Shown: positions 1 to 9,469, counted from the first letter of the stretch. The stretch is DNA of 62,915 nucleotides from Pirellula sp. (GCA_021299695.1 JAJTEK010000005.1:1-62915); one strand, 5' to 3'. Notes: generated by a model from the letters alone, not told the origin. A program made the numbers and translations.

Positions 1-114
1 GTCAGCGAAATGATGGGCTGCGTGTTCGTTCTTCTTACCGTATCGAAGGAGTTCATCGCGAATGTCCGCTTGGCTATCGCCGTACTGGTACTTGCCACGT
101 TTCTTCAAGGACAT
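1..114 (-). CDS. Partial small protein of unknown function (5' end only)
   Basis: An open frame starts at the ATG at 114-112 and runs off the left edge after 38 codons. It begins MSLKKRGKYQYGDSQADIRD and continues with a basic, Tyr/His-containing sequence ending AAHHFAD. A ribosome-binding site GGAG lies 7 bases before the ATG, and the reading is free of stops. The composition (alternating charged and helical residues, no low complexity) looks like real protein, unlike the overlapping plus-strand frames. I do not recognise the family; it resembles small basic planctomycete hypotheticals from memory only. The composite repeat at 128-385 begins about 14 bases upstream of the start, so its promoter must lie within or beyond that repeat. 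The C-terminus lies outside the window. Confidence 0.6.
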   Translation of the reverse strand, partial: MSLKKRGKYQYGDSQADIRDELLRYGKKNEHAAHHFAD

Positions 115-127
115 AGATCATCTCCGT

Positions 128-385
128 AGCCGAACGAACGTGGTCACCGATGTCGCCGTAGACCGCGATTCAAAAAATCAAAAAAAGCACCGTCGGCGGC
201 TTTGGTGCACCACTTTGTTCGTGCGTTTTCTCGTACTCGAATCGATCCAGTATAGCAATCCGGACTATTGGTCCGCAAGTTACCGCGAACCGCCTCGATC
301 AACGATCGGCATCGCTGCAGTTAGAACAGCCATCGAGTACGAGTACCGTTTCACTGAGTACCGCTTCGCTGAGTACGAGTACGAC
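128..385 (+). repeat. Composite dispersed repeat, segments A-B-C (GAGTAC-rich)
   Basis: Three adjoining segments of this stretch recur in reverse complement 27-30 kb away. Segment A (about 128-247) matches 30255-30380, segment B (about 227-345) matches 27901-28020, and segment C (about 333-372) matches 29755-29791. Hand alignment shows long identical blocks, for example TGGTGCACCACTTTGTTCGT in A and TTGGTCCGCAAGTTACCG in B. The C end is built from GAGTAC-type hexamers, giving the pseudo-peptide EYEYRFTEYRFAEYEYDE in one frame. Because all copies are diverged and overlap no recognisable gene, this is annotated as a dispersed non-coding repeat, not a CDS. Confidence 0.7.
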
Positions 386-486
386 GAAATCCGATGCGAG
401 GACGAACTGGGGATCAACCCCTCCGCAGGACGCTTCGAAGGCCTCCTCGGTGCATCGATCAGCGATCGTTGCCACAACCAGTCTTC

Positions 487-530
487 GCTTTGCCCTGGGA
501 TATCACCTTGCGCCCCGTTGGGGCAAAAGA
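487..530. repeat. Hairpin-containing intergenic element downstream of the 541-3375 gene
   Basis: GCCCC-GTT-GGGGC at 512-524 is a perfect 5-bp stem with a 3-base loop, 17 bases past the stop of the minus-strand gene ending at 541. No T-run follows it on the minus strand, so it is not a textbook intrinsic terminator. It could still end or stabilise that transcript, or be a REP-like palindrome. The rest of 386-540 holds no convincing gene. Confidence 0.35.
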
Positions 531-540
531 CCATCGATCG

Positions 541-3375
541 CTACTTGGGTGCCAATCGCGACGCGCGGTAGCGTTGGAGTTGCCGACGGTGGTGAGGGTC
601 GCGCGGGTTGAGTTTGTGGCATTGCAACGAGATTTCGATCGCGCGATCCACCTTGCCTTGGACGAAGTGGACCTCGGCCAGGGTGTCGAGATAAGTGTCG
701 CTCGGGAAGCGGTCGGTTACCATCTTCGAGAGTTCCATCGCTCGATCGATCTCGAATCCGCACTTGACGGCAAGCCAAGCGGAATTGTTGGCGATTAGTA
801 CATCCTCGGGGTATCGCTTGAGTTGTTCTTGCATCGGCCCGTAGTAGACCCGGAACCACTCTTCGAGAGTCTGTCGATCGAATTTTTCGAGAACCCACGG
901 GACCGCGTCGATCAGCGTGTTGATCTGTTCGGGATTGATGCGATGGGCGGCTCGCAGGAACCGATCCGCTTTGCCCCGATCCCCCTTGCTGACGGCTTGC
1001 CAGAACCCGGCTGCCAGAACCCGTTCGTATCGCCAGGCCCACCTAGTCCAATCCATATCCCAACCGATCGACGTGCGACCACGTGCCATCTGCAAATTCA
1101 TACCGGATTCGGAATCGAACTCCGAAAAGATATCGAATAGGGAACTCATCAGGGTCAGATCAAACGTCCGATCGATTCGTTCGGGGTGATCCGGAACGGA
1201 CTGATGGTATTGATTGGCCAGGAGCGATAGATTCCAAATCCAGTAGACATCTTCCAACCACAGGTCGGCTAAGCTCGATGGAAAGGAATCGAATTGGACC
1301 TGCAGGAAGCGCCCGATGGGTTCGGCAAGTTCGAATCGCTCGGTGCGACGCATGTTTTTCGAATACACCGAGAAATCTTCCATCCCGTTGGTGCGTGTTA
1401 AAAAACGTTGGTCGAGCCACTTGAGCCTGTTTTCCTCTCCCAATTCCGTGAACAATTCCGAGGCCCACTGGTAGACTTCAAGGCTTCCGGGGGATCGCTG
1501 CATGCAATCGAGCACCAAGCTCTTGGCTTGGGTGTATTTGCCTAGTCTTGCAAGAAACTTCGATCGCATCAGATCGGCGTTTAAGGAATCGTTGAGGCTA
1601 CTGAGCAGATCGATACCATCGTTGGTTGCTCCCATCGCATCGAGCGCCTCGGCCAGGTCAAGCACGATCCCTGCAGGTGCGATTCCCTCGTTCCTGGGGA
1701 TCGTGACGGCCGATTGAAACAGAGAACGAACCTCCTGCATCGACCAGCCGTCGGGCCGAACTCCTTGATGGAGTTGCTGCAACCACTCGAGCACTTGGAG
1801 GTTGGTTTTCTCGGGGTGCTCTTTTTTGAGAGCTTGGAAAAGAGGATACGAGGCTTCTTTCATATAAGGGAAGCACTCGGGGAAGAGGTCCTCGTGGGTC
1901 ATGAGTCGTTCGGCCTGAGCCTCAGGGAAACCCGCCACGGGATTGTTCAATCGCTTGGTCGACGGCGGTTCGGAGTCGATCTTCGAAAGCGCCCTTGCAA
2001 GCACCTCGGGGCGGAGTTCCTCCAGTCCATAACGGAAGATTTGCTGTAGGTAGTCTTTCCAAAGCAGCAATTGCTGGTCTCGCGGCTGGCTCTCAATGAA
2101 CCCGAAGACGCGCAGCTCGGTCGCCTTGGACCAAGCCGACTCACCGATCCTGCGGAACAGAGCCTGGAAGCGCACGACCTTCGTAAAACCTTTGCCCTCG
2201 GCGACGTTGCGATCGAGCCAACTCGAGACAGATTTCTCGGTACGCTCTGCGAGATCTTCCGCCTCGAATAAAGAATCGATCCGGTTGTGGAGAAAGTACA
2301 TGTTCATCAGTTCGGCTGGCTCGTTGTCTTTGAGGTTTGCAAAGACCGCTTCGGTATCGCCGGTGAGCAATGCCAGTTGGGTCGCAAGCACTTGGGATTC
2401 GATCGCTTTGGGCGATGCCCCCTTGGGCAGAGCCCCTTTGGCGGATGCTTTGCGAATCTCATAAAAGGCTTTCGCCTCATCGTGCCGATCGAGGGCCTCG
2501 AGGATCAACGTGCGGGGGAGTTCTGACCAAGCCGCCGAGACGAGGCTCAAGCGTGATGGGTCTAGCTCGAGCCATTGGTTCCAGCGACTGTTCCGCAGGA
2601 GCAGTTTCTCGATCGCCTCTGGCCGACCAGACTTCTTTGCCATCGCTGCGGCTTGGTCGATCTGGCCTTCGCTCTCCAGCGCGATCATCTGCATATCGGT
2701 CGATTCGAGCGGCACGGGAACTTTCCAAGATTCCCCTAGGCCGAGCGAGTTCCAACGGCGATTGAGTCCAATGCGCAAGGGATGAGATGGGATCAGCGCA
2801 TCGAGCATTTCCGGAATCAGATCGGGTCTACCCAAGGCCCAGGCTCGATCGAAGATCGATTGGAGCCCGTTTTCGCCCCGTGCGAAGCTATTTTGAAGGA
2901 TCGCATCGAGACTGCTTCGTGGCAGCAGCTTGATCAACTCCATGAGCATATCGAGCTTGCCCTCCTGGGCATAGCGCTCGACGACCTTCATCGAGCCTTG
3001 AGCCAAGGCGGGATAATCGCAAACCGCATCGAGTTTCGCATCGAGCGGACCGGGCAAGGAGCGGATGCGTTTGAGCCAAACCAACGTCGCCTCTACTTGC
3101 GGATCCTTAGCGATGGCTCCCTCGCCGGCGATCCAACGATCCAGATCGACCGCAGGGTCGCAAAGATTCAAAAACGCGCCTCTGCGGTCCGCATGGTTCG
3201 GGGCATTGAGTTGTTCAATCCAGTCCGCGATCTGTTTGGATTCAGGTTTTTTTGCAAGCAGTGGATCTTCAGCCCTGGATTGCCCAAGCATCATGCAGAG
3301 AATCATCACCAAGCCCGAAACAAGGATGCTCTGAGGCTCGAACCAACCCAACGCTGATTTGGCCTTGTAAGTCAT
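541..3375 (-). CDS. Large exported protein with C-terminal TPR repeats, unknown function
   Basis: A 944-residue protein if read from the ATG at 3375, which overlaps the permease stop as ATGA (3375-3372), a classic translational-coupling overlap. A longer in-frame start at 3399 exists but is less likely. The N-terminus has a basic start and a hydrophobic stretch (SILVSGLVMILCMMLGQSRA) compatible with a Sec signal peptide or membrane anchor, so the protein probably works outside the cytoplasm. The bulk is helical and repeat-like. The last ~80 residues (NNSAWLAVKC..., DTLAEVHFVQGKVDRAIEIS) read as two tetratricopeptide repeats. No catalytic motif was seen. It is the last gene of a four-gene minus-strand unit. 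Function cannot be assigned; TPR scaffolds mediate protein-protein contacts. Confidence 0.75.
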   Translation of the reverse strand: MTYKAKSALGWFEPQSILVSGLVMILCMMLGQSRAEDPLLAKKPESKQIADWIEQLNAPNHADRRGAFLNLCDPAVDLDRWIAGEGAIAKDPQVEATLVWLKRIRSLPGPLDAKLDAVCDYPALAQGSMKVVERYAQEGKLDMLMELIKLLPRSSLDAILQNSFARGENGLQSIFDRAWALGRPDLIPEMLDALIPSHPLRIGLNRRWNSLGLGESWKVPVPLESTDMQMIALESEGQIDQAAAMAKKSGRPEAIEKLLLRNSRWNQWLELDPSRLSLVSAAWSELPRTLILEALDRHDEAKAFYEIRKASAKGALPKGASPKAIESQVLATQLALLTGDTEAVFANLKDNEPAELMNMYFLHNRIDSLFEAEDLAERTEKSVSSWLDRNVAEGKGFTKVVRFQALFRRIGESAWSKATELRVFGFIESQPRDQQLLLWKDYLQQIFRYGLEELRPEVLARALSKIDSEPPSTKRLNNPVAGFPEAQAERLMTHEDLFPECFPYMKEASYPLFQALKKEHPEKTNLQVLEWLQQLHQGVRPDGWSMQEVRSLFQSAVTIPRNEGIAPAGIVLDLAEALDAMGATNDGIDLLSSLNDSLNADLMRSKFLARLGKYTQAKSLVLDCMQRSPGSLEVYQWASELFTELGEENRLKWLDQRFLTRTNGMEDFSVYSKNMRRTERFELAEPIGRFLQVQFDSFPSSLADLWLEDVYWIWNLSLLANQYHQSVPDHPERIDRTFDLTLMSSLFDIFSEFDSESGMNLQMARGRTSIGWDMDWTRWAWRYERVLAAGFWQAVSKGDRGKADRFLRAAHRINPEQINTLIDAVPWVLEKFDRQTLEEWFRVYYGPMQEQLKRYPEDVLIANNSAWLAVKCGFEIDRAMELSKMVTDRFPSDTYLDTLAEVHFVQGKVDRAIEISLQCHKLNPRDPHHRRQLQRYRASRLAPK

Positions 3376-4733
3376 TCCTTGAAATCCCGCTGAAAGCACT
3401 TAGCAAAACCGTACACGACTAGCCCGCTGAGGAACGTCCCGATGCACAGGTAAAACTGCTCCCGCTTGACGACCCAAGCCCCAGCGATCAGGAGCAACGC
3501 CCCCCCAATATACACTGCGAGTGCAAGATGCTCCCACCAAGCGATGGCTCGGCGAGAGTGCATGTCTCTGTAAGCGATCCAAAGGGTTGCCGTAGCCATC
3601 GCTCCGCAAAGCGTCAGAGTCAGCCCCAGATAGCTGATCATCTGAAGAACGCTGGCGCTCCATACAATAATACAGCTTGCCAAGGCCTGCAGGCCGATCG
3701 CTAGACGAGGGGTACTGGGGGCTGGATCGAGTGGGTCTTGGCCGGAGAGAAATCCGGGAAGTAGTCTGTCTTTGGACATCTGAGCGATCACCCTTGGACC
3801 GATCGCGAGCATGGCCAATACGCTCGTAGCCGAGGAGAGCGCGATCGTGATTCGCATGACCCACTGCAATCCAACGCCTCCGACATTTTTGGCCACCCCC
3901 GAGACAAAGGTGTCTTTGCCAGCCTCGATCGATTCCTTGGTGTCGCACATCAAAAACAAGGCGTTGAGCATCAGATAAGTGGCCGTGACGAGGATGCAAG
4001 AAAGGACCATCGACCGGGGTACCGATCGCGAAGGGACCTCGCCTGCGATGTAGATGCTCGCGTTGAATCCGGTGTACGAAAGCGCGATGAAAAACAACTG
4101 GATCAGCAGAACCATGAGGAACTCTGGCTCGCGGAAACGGCCCCAATAGTCCGAGGCGATCCAAGGTTGGTTCAAGGCCGGTGTAAAGCCATCGGCTGGG
4201 CTCAGCCGCATGAGGAACATCGCGCAAGCGAATGCAAAAATCGTAAAGCCAAGGAACTTGATCGCGACGACTCCGTTATTGAGCCAAGCACCCGTCCGCA
4301 AATTCACGCTGTGGAAAACCGCACATATCGCGATCCACAAGGTGGCCAACACACGAGCTTGGACCGTCGACTGCGGAGCGCCCAAGATGGTTTCACCAAA
4401 GACCAAACCCGCAGCCGCAATCGGTGCGGTGAACCCCGCGATGATCGAGATCCAACCGGCCATGAACCCGACCGATGGATGGACGAACCGACTCAAAAAT
4501 ACATACTCGCCCCCGTTGAGCGATACTCGCTTGGCCAGGGCCGCATAAGCGATCGCGCCGCAGATCGCATGCACTCCTCCGATCGCCCAGGCGACCATGA
4601 CCAACCGGGCATCCCCCAGGGCTCCGAGCGCATAGGACGTCGAGACATAAACCCCTGCGCCGATCATGTTCCCAATCACCATGCAGACCAAGGAGACCAA
4701 GCCGATCGATCGATTCGCAGGGGTGGATTCCAC
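3372..4733 (-). CDS. APC-superfamily amino acid permease
   Basis: A 453-residue, strongly hydrophobic protein with about 12 predicted membrane segments. The first segment carries the APC hallmark VCMVIGNMIGAGVYVSTSYA, where the unwound G-x-G-V loop contacts substrate in this family. Family knowledge suggests amino acid or polyamine uptake driven by H+ or Na+, or exchange; the substrate cannot be read from sequence. The start is a GTG at 4733 preceded by AAGGAG about 10 bases upstream. It lies 28 bp after fmt and overlaps the next gene by 4 bp, so it is probably co-transcribed with both. Alternative: a cationic or branched amino acid exchanger of the same superfamily. Confidence 0.85.
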   Translation of the reverse strand: MESTPANRSIGLVSLVCMVIGNMIGAGVYVSTSYALGALGDARLVMVAWAIGGVHAICGAIAYAALAKRVSLNGGEYVFLSRFVHPSVGFMAGWISIIAGFTAPIAAAGLVFGETILGAPQSTVQARVLATLWIAICAVFHSVNLRTGAWLNNGVVAIKFLGFTIFAFACAMFLMRLSPADGFTPALNQPWIASDYWGRFREPEFLMVLLIQLFFIALSYTGFNASIYIAGEVPSRSVPRSMVLSCILVTATYLMLNALFLMCDTKESIEAGKDTFVSGVAKNVGGVGLQWVMRITIALSSATSVLAMLAIGPRVIAQMSKDRLLPGFLSGQDPLDPAPSTPRLAIGLQALASCIIVWSASVLQMISYLGLTLTLCGAMATATLWIAYRDMHSRRAIAWWEHLALAVYIGGALLLIAGAWVVKREQFYLCIGTFLSGLVVYGFAKCFQRDFKE

Positions 4734-4761
4734 GTTCGGATAGCTCCTTGAGGTCGCCGCG

Positions 4762-5916
4762 CTACTGCGTTGAAGTCTGCGTTAAAATCTGGCTCGAAGT
4801 CTGCCCGCTCAAGGCCATCATTTTATCCAGGAGCTCATGCGGATTGTTGGGCGTCTCGAAACGCAGGTTCTTCTGCTTGCCATAACCGCTGACGAAACCG
4901 GCTGCTTGCGTCGCCGACTTACCCGCCAATTGGATGACCTCCAAGACCAGCAAGCCATCATGAGCGACGACTGCCACCCATTGCTTGGGGTTTTCGATGA
5001 CCAGGGAGGCTTCGAGAGCCGAATCGCTCCAGAGGACCTGGCCAGGGGTCCAGCCCCATCGGGCGATTTTTGCCGGATCGATCGCTATGGGCTTGGCCCG
5101 ATGGATCACGGTCCGTATCGATTTGGCCCGCTCAGAATTGGCCCGCTCAGAATTGGCCCGCTCAGAATGATCTTGGGATAGGATCAGATTGGCAAAGACG
5201 CCTGGCCAAGGTTGCAGGCCACGGATTTGGCGATCGATCCAAGCGATGGGGTAGCGGAAGTCGAGTTGCCCATCGCTTTTCTTCAACCGAGGAGCCTTGG
5301 TCGTCAATTCCGGGGCCTGTTCGATCCCGGCTTGTTCATCGCCGCGTGCGAGGGTTTCGATCGCCTGCATCGTCGGCTCGATCCCGAGTTGGCTCAAGCG
5401 AGCTTCGAGTGCATCGGCCGACTCATCGGGCTGAATGGGTGTTTCGCGTTGCTGGAGGACCGGTCCTGCATCGAGCTTGGTGGTCATGTGGATGACGCTG
5501 ACGCCGGCCTGGGGGTCACCTGCCAGGATGGACCATTGGACGGGCGCGGCCCCACGGTGGCGTGGCAGTAGGGACCCGTGGAGATTGATTCCGCCGAGAC
5601 TGGCCGTAGCGAGCGCTTCTTTCGATAGGATTTGTCCGTAGTCGCAGACGATCAGTAGATCGGCTTGGAGTTGCCTCAGCCATTCGATGGCGCTCGGGTC
5701 GTTGATCGAGGCTGGGGTAACGATTTGCAACTCGGCTTGGCGAGCCCAGGTCAAGATAGGGCTCTCGGGGGGAGCCTTATCGCGGGATGGGTTTTCGACC
5801 GGTGGCTTGGTCACAACGGCCAGGATCGTATGGTGCGATCGAGCGATTTGACGAAAGCTGGGGAGGGCAAACGGGCCGGTCCCCATGAGCACAAGTTTCA
5901 ACGGACGGTCTGTCAT
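4762..5916 (-). CDS. fmt: Methionyl-tRNA formyltransferase
   Basis: Transfers the formyl group of 10-formyl-tetrahydrofolate to Met-tRNAi for initiation. The 384-residue protein opens with the formyltransferase fold (LKLVLMGTGPFALPSF). It carries the folate/catalytic motif GGINLHGSLLPRHRGAAP (Asn and His near 110) and the later T-KLDAGPVL segment with the conserved Asp. A C-terminal OB-like domain follows and ends with ETPNNPHELLDKMM. It is longer than the ~315-residue E. coli enzyme, partly from linker insertions. One of these is the pentapeptide SERAN/K three times, encoded by a 15-bp tandem repeat at 5121-5165. The gene starts 15 bp after the cytochrome fusion gene and 28 bp before the permease, so it sits in an operon unrelated to translation. 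No def or priA neighbour is present. Confidence 0.93.
   Translation of the reverse strand: MTDRPLKLVLMGTGPFALPSFRQIARSHHTILAVVTKPPVENPSRDKAPPESPILTWARQAELQIVTPASINDPSAIEWLRQLQADLLIVCDYGQILSKEALATASLGGINLHGSLLPRHRGAAPVQWSILAGDPQAGVSVIHMTTKLDAGPVLQQRETPIQPDESADALEARLSQLGIEPTMQAIETLARGDEQAGIEQAPELTTKAPRLKKSDGQLDFRYPIAWIDRQIRGLQPWPGVFANLILSQDHSERANSERANSERAKSIRTVIHRAKPIAIDPAKIARWGWTPGQVLWSDSALEASLVIENPKQWVAVVAHDGLLVLEVIQLAGKSATQAAGFVSGYGKQKNLRFETPNNPHELLDKMMALSGQTSSQILTQTSTQ
5121..5165. repeat. 15-bp tandem repeat x3 inside fmt
   Basis: Units 5121-5135, 5136-5150 and 5151-5165 share A(A/T)TTGGCCCGCTCAG with one mismatch. On the coding strand this adds the pentapeptide SERAN/K three times to the interdomain linker of Fmt. 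The unit length keeps frame, and the near-identity points to recent duplication. Confidence 0.9.
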
Positions 5917-5931
5917 GGGCGCATCGGCGGG

Positions 5932-8900
5932 TTACTGAGGCTTGACGTCCTGGTTTTGAGCCGAGAGGTACTCGATCAAATCGATGAACTCCGACGGAGC
6001 CACCGTGGCGGCGGCTCCTTCGGGCATCGAGCTTTGCTGGAGTGTTCTGCGTTGCTCGATTTCGTCCTTGGCGATCTTGCGTGTCTCTTTGCCGTCGAAG
6101 ATCTCGACTCCTTGGTCGGTATCCGAGACGAGCAAACCGGTCACGACCGAACCATCGTCGGTGACGATTGCCGTCGATCGATATTTCTCGGCGACCTCGG
6201 CGTTGGGATCGACGATCGACTCGATGAGTTTGGCTCGGATCATCCGTTTGGCGACCCCGGCCAGATTCGGTCCGAATTCCCGACCGTCCCCGTTACCGAC
6301 TTTGTGGCAGGCGGTGCAGTTTCGGACGAAGACTTCCCGGCCACGGTTCACATCCCCTTGGATTTGCGTCAAAGCGGTCATCGCTTTATTGCGTTCTTCG
6401 GCGGGTTTGGGTTCCTGGGACATCAGGACCTGTAGGTGTGGAAGGGCCGCGACCCCTGTGGCGTTCGAGGCCATGAGTTGTGCGACCATCTGCTTGCCTC
6501 GCTCGGAGGCTTCGGGGATGTGCCCTGCGACGAAGTCACCGATCCAGGCGCGTTCGTTGGGTCCTAGGGCGTGTTGGATGGTGTAATCGCGCCAGTAGTC
6601 CGCCGGGGCATTGGTCATAGCAAACAGCGCCTTCATCGCCGGCTTGGTCGGGAAGAAGCTCAAGCCGCGAGCGGCTTCGGTTTGGACACGGGGGTGGCTA
6701 TCGGCGGCCGCAGAAATGAGCATCTCTTCGGCTTGGGGGATTTCATCGCGGTTATCGGCCAGGATTCGAACGGCCGCGGCGCGGGCTTCAGGGGCTTTGG
6801 CCGATGTGAGGACTTTGGCCAGGAGATCCAGGTCGATCCGATGGTGCGATTGCTGAATCCACAAAGCCTCGCAGCAGTATCGGTCGTAGTCGGCCGACGT
6901 GGGGTCTTTGCTGGCCAACCAAGTTGGGATCGCAGCCATGACTTCGGCTTCTGGTCGGTCTCGCAATTCGCGTCGGACTCGGTAGCGGGTTCGCCATTCG
7001 TATTGGCTGAGTTGGTCGAGCAGTTCCGGAACGGATTTTCCGTGCTGGGTCGCTGGTTGGACCAAGGGCCGTTCGGCATAGACCAAGCGATAGAGTCGAC
7101 CTCGAACGTGGTCGCGATTCGGATCGCGTTGGCTGTACTGCATGTGTCCGACAAGGGCGTTGGCCCAGTCGCCGAACCATAGAGCGCCGTCGGGTCCGAT
7201 TTGAGGATCGGCGGGTCGGAAGTGTTTATCGCTCGAGCGGATCAAATCGTCAGGAGAGCCATCGGCGTTTTTGATTCGCCCGCCGCTGTATCCTCCACCG
7301 TCGTCATTGAGGGTAAAGCGAGGCATCCCGTTCATGTTGATGACGCAGGCATAAGTGAACTGGCCTTGGACGCTCTCGGGGAAGTTGCGGCTCACGAGGA
7401 ATTCGCATCCTAGTGCCGGTCGCATCCCTTCGTTGTTGAACACAAAGTTCAATCCTTGACGGCCCCGGAACTGGGTTCCAGACAGGGGGGTGTCCCAAGC
7501 GTGGTTGGCCGTCGTACCGTCTCCGACGATCCCTTGTCCCCATTGGTTAAAGACGTAGCACCACATGTTGTACTGGCCTGGCAAGGCGAACTGACGGATC
7601 TTCAGAGTGCGAGGGTCCATGACGTAGGCCCCACCGTCTCCTTTGCTGCGATGGGGTCCCCAGGGGGTCTCGAGCGTGGTGCTCGTGGCGATCCCTTCGA
7701 GCATGTGGAGCAATCCGCCGTTGTTCCATTCGAAGGCGCCGCAGGTGTGGTGGGTGTCGTCGGTGGCCCAGCCGTCCATCAGATGGATGACTTGATCGGC
7801 CTTGTCGTCTCCGTCGGTGTCTTTGAGGAAGAGCAAACGAGGCTGATCGACGACCAGAACACCGCCGTCGAAGAATTCAAAGCCAGTCGGGCAATGGAGT
7901 TTGTCGTAGAAGACTTTCGACACGTCGGCTTTTCCGTCGTTATCGGTATCTTCGAGGATCACGAGCTTGTCACCGGGTTTGGGGTCCCCTGGTTTCCACT
8001 GAGGGTAGGTGGGCATGCAAGCCAACCAGGCACGGCCTCGGTTGTCGAAATTCAATTGGACGGGTTTGGCGATGTCCGGGAATTTGGTCTCGTCGGCGAA
8101 GAGTTCGATTTTAAAACCTGGGGGGACTTGCGTCTGAGCGATGAATTCATCGGGGCTCAGGTAGCGAAGTTCTTCGGCTTCGGAGTACTTTTGTCTTGGG
8201 TCTCCGAATCGGGTTTGCGGAACGAATAGCTCGCCGGTCTGGTCATCGGCTGGTGTGGTAGGAACCGATTTGCCCTGGGCGATATCCCAGCAATACTGAT
8301 CGCGTAGTTGGGCCATGCGCCGGATCTTGGCGTACTCGAGCGGGAAGGTCTCTTTGTCCCAGGTGCGTCGACCGCCGTAGACATACCAGCCATTGAGCAT
8401 TCGGTAGTCTTGCAGGTGCACCCAGCTTTTATCGTTGATGGCCGAGCGGAGTTTTTCAAAGCGGTTCTTTTCCAAATCGGGTCGATCGTGGGACAATTTC
8501 GAGGGCTCGATTTGGAACAACTGTTCGATCGTCATTTTTGCGATCGCCGCATCGCCCGATTCGTTCAGGTGGCAGCCATTGATCGTGTATTGCAGTGCGG
8601 GTTCTTGGCAAAAGAGCTTGAGCGTCGGAGTAAACAGATCGATGAATGCTAGGTTTCTTTCTTTGGCGACTTGGGCAACCGCAGCCGAGTAGAGGGCCAA
8701 GCGTTGGTTCTCGTCGGCTCCTTTTGGAAGGAATCGCGAATCGGTCGGTTCGAAAGCGATCGGAGAGATCAGGACCATACGTGGGGTGGGCAAGGCACCG
8801 CTTCGAGGGTATTGGCTTGCAAGCTGGTCGAGGTATTGGTGGTACTGTTTCTTGAAGTCTTCGATGCCTTCGGCACCTAGGAAGGATTCGTTGAAACCGA

Positions 8901-9306
8901 AGAAGCACAAGTAGGTATCGGCCGAAAAGACCTTCATCGGATCATCGATGACGGTGTAGTCGGCCGATCGCTGCTGGTTGTTGACCGCTTCGGCGGGTCT
9001 AGCGAAATTTCGCACTACCAGATTTCGTTCTGGGTTGACCAGATGTAGGTAAGTCTCCAGGTTCCCGAAAAGATTCATCCGCTCGGCAAGGGAGTTTCCG
9101 ACAAGGGCAATTTTTTCACCGGCGATAAACTCAAGAGGCAATGCGCTCGGGGGCAGTTCCGTACGGTTGGGAGACGAGACGCTTGTGGTTGCCCAGAGGG
9201 CACCAAGCGTGCAGCATCCCAAGAGGGCCAACAGGATCGGGATCGCGCGAAACGACTTGGAAGGTCGCACAGACCAATGGCGTCGGACAGTTTCAAATCG
9301 AGGCAT
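5932..9306 (-). CDS. SGNH-hydrolase / PVC membrane-bound dehydrogenase / cytochrome c fusion
   Basis: A 1124-residue exported protein. Residues ~16-35 form a signal/anchor. About 50-275 is an SGNH esterase-like domain (GEKIALVGNSLAERM block I, GFNES block III, NGCHLNESG block V with Asn where Asp is usual). About 385-770 is a PVC-type beta-propeller dehydrogenase domain (PQWKPGDPKPGDKLVILEDT, EWNNGGLLHMLEG). About 780-960 is HEAT-like. A single-heme domain follows with CTACH at 997-1001 and the distal FGPNLAG and SSMPEG segments. In this family the heme domain is thought to carry electrons from sugar or alcohol oxidation; the substrate is unknown. The gene heads the four-gene minus-strand unit and diverges from the sulfatase across 229 bp. 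An alternative is a purely structural propeller with a vestigial esterase. Confidence 0.85.
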   Translation of the reverse strand: MPRFETVRRHWSVRPSKSFRAIPILLALLGCCTLGALWATTSVSSPNRTELPPSALPLEFIAGEKIALVGNSLAERMNLFGNLETYLHLVNPERNLVVRNFARPAEAVNNQQRSADYTVIDDPMKVFSADTYLCFFGFNESFLGAEGIEDFKKQYHQYLDQLASQYPRSGALPTPRMVLISPIAFEPTDSRFLPKGADENQRLALYSAAVAQVAKERNLAFIDLFTPTLKLFCQEPALQYTINGCHLNESGDAAIAKMTIEQLFQIEPSKLSHDRPDLEKNRFEKLRSAINDKSWVHLQDYRMLNGWYVYGGRRTWDKETFPLEYAKIRRMAQLRDQYCWDIAQGKSVPTTPADDQTGELFVPQTRFGDPRQKYSEAEELRYLSPDEFIAQTQVPPGFKIELFADETKFPDIAKPVQLNFDNRGRAWLACMPTYPQWKPGDPKPGDKLVILEDTDNDGKADVSKVFYDKLHCPTGFEFFDGGVLVVDQPRLLFLKDTDGDDKADQVIHLMDGWATDDTHHTCGAFEWNNGGLLHMLEGIATSTTLETPWGPHRSKGDGGAYVMDPRTLKIRQFALPGQYNMWCYVFNQWGQGIVGDGTTANHAWDTPLSGTQFRGRQGLNFVFNNEGMRPALGCEFLVSRNFPESVQGQFTYACVINMNGMPRFTLNDDGGGYSGGRIKNADGSPDDLIRSSDKHFRPADPQIGPDGALWFGDWANALVGHMQYSQRDPNRDHVRGRLYRLVYAERPLVQPATQHGKSVPELLDQLSQYEWRTRYRVRRELRDRPEAEVMAAIPTWLASKDPTSADYDRYCCEALWIQQSHHRIDLDLLAKVLTSAKAPEARAAAVRILADNRDEIPQAEEMLISAAADSHPRVQTEAARGLSFFPTKPAMKALFAMTNAPADYWRDYTIQHALGPNERAWIGDFVAGHIPEASERGKQMVAQLMASNATGVAALPHLQVLMSQEPKPAEERNKAMTALTQIQGDVNRGREVFVRNCTACHKVGNGDGREFGPNLAGVAKRMIRAKLIESIVDPNAEVAEKYRSTAIVTDDGSVVTGLLVSDTDQGVEIFDGKETRKIAKDEIEQRRTLQQSSMPEGAAATVAPSEFIDLIEYLSAQNQDVKPQ

Positions 9307-9469
9307 GGGTTCGAAGAGCTCCGGAGAGAAAGTCGCAGGTGGGTTTGTCGATGATGGTCGATCAGGGGGAGGCGTTACAACGTATCATAATTCGATTCCC
9401 ATTTTTTTTCCATTCGCAATGTGACCTCTGCGAGCAACTCGACGCTGTTCGCAGAGCGTTTCGCATTTG

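Noticed and set aside
512-524. Rho-independent terminator after the TPR protein gene
   Set aside because: Stem-loop is present but no U-tract follows on the relevant strand, so it is left as a hairpin element.
62-571. Open frame with EYEYRFTEYRFAEYEY peptide
   Set aside because: The sequence is derived from the dispersed GAGTAC repeat, recurs in inverted copies and has no ribosome-binding site; the peptide pattern is not protein-like.
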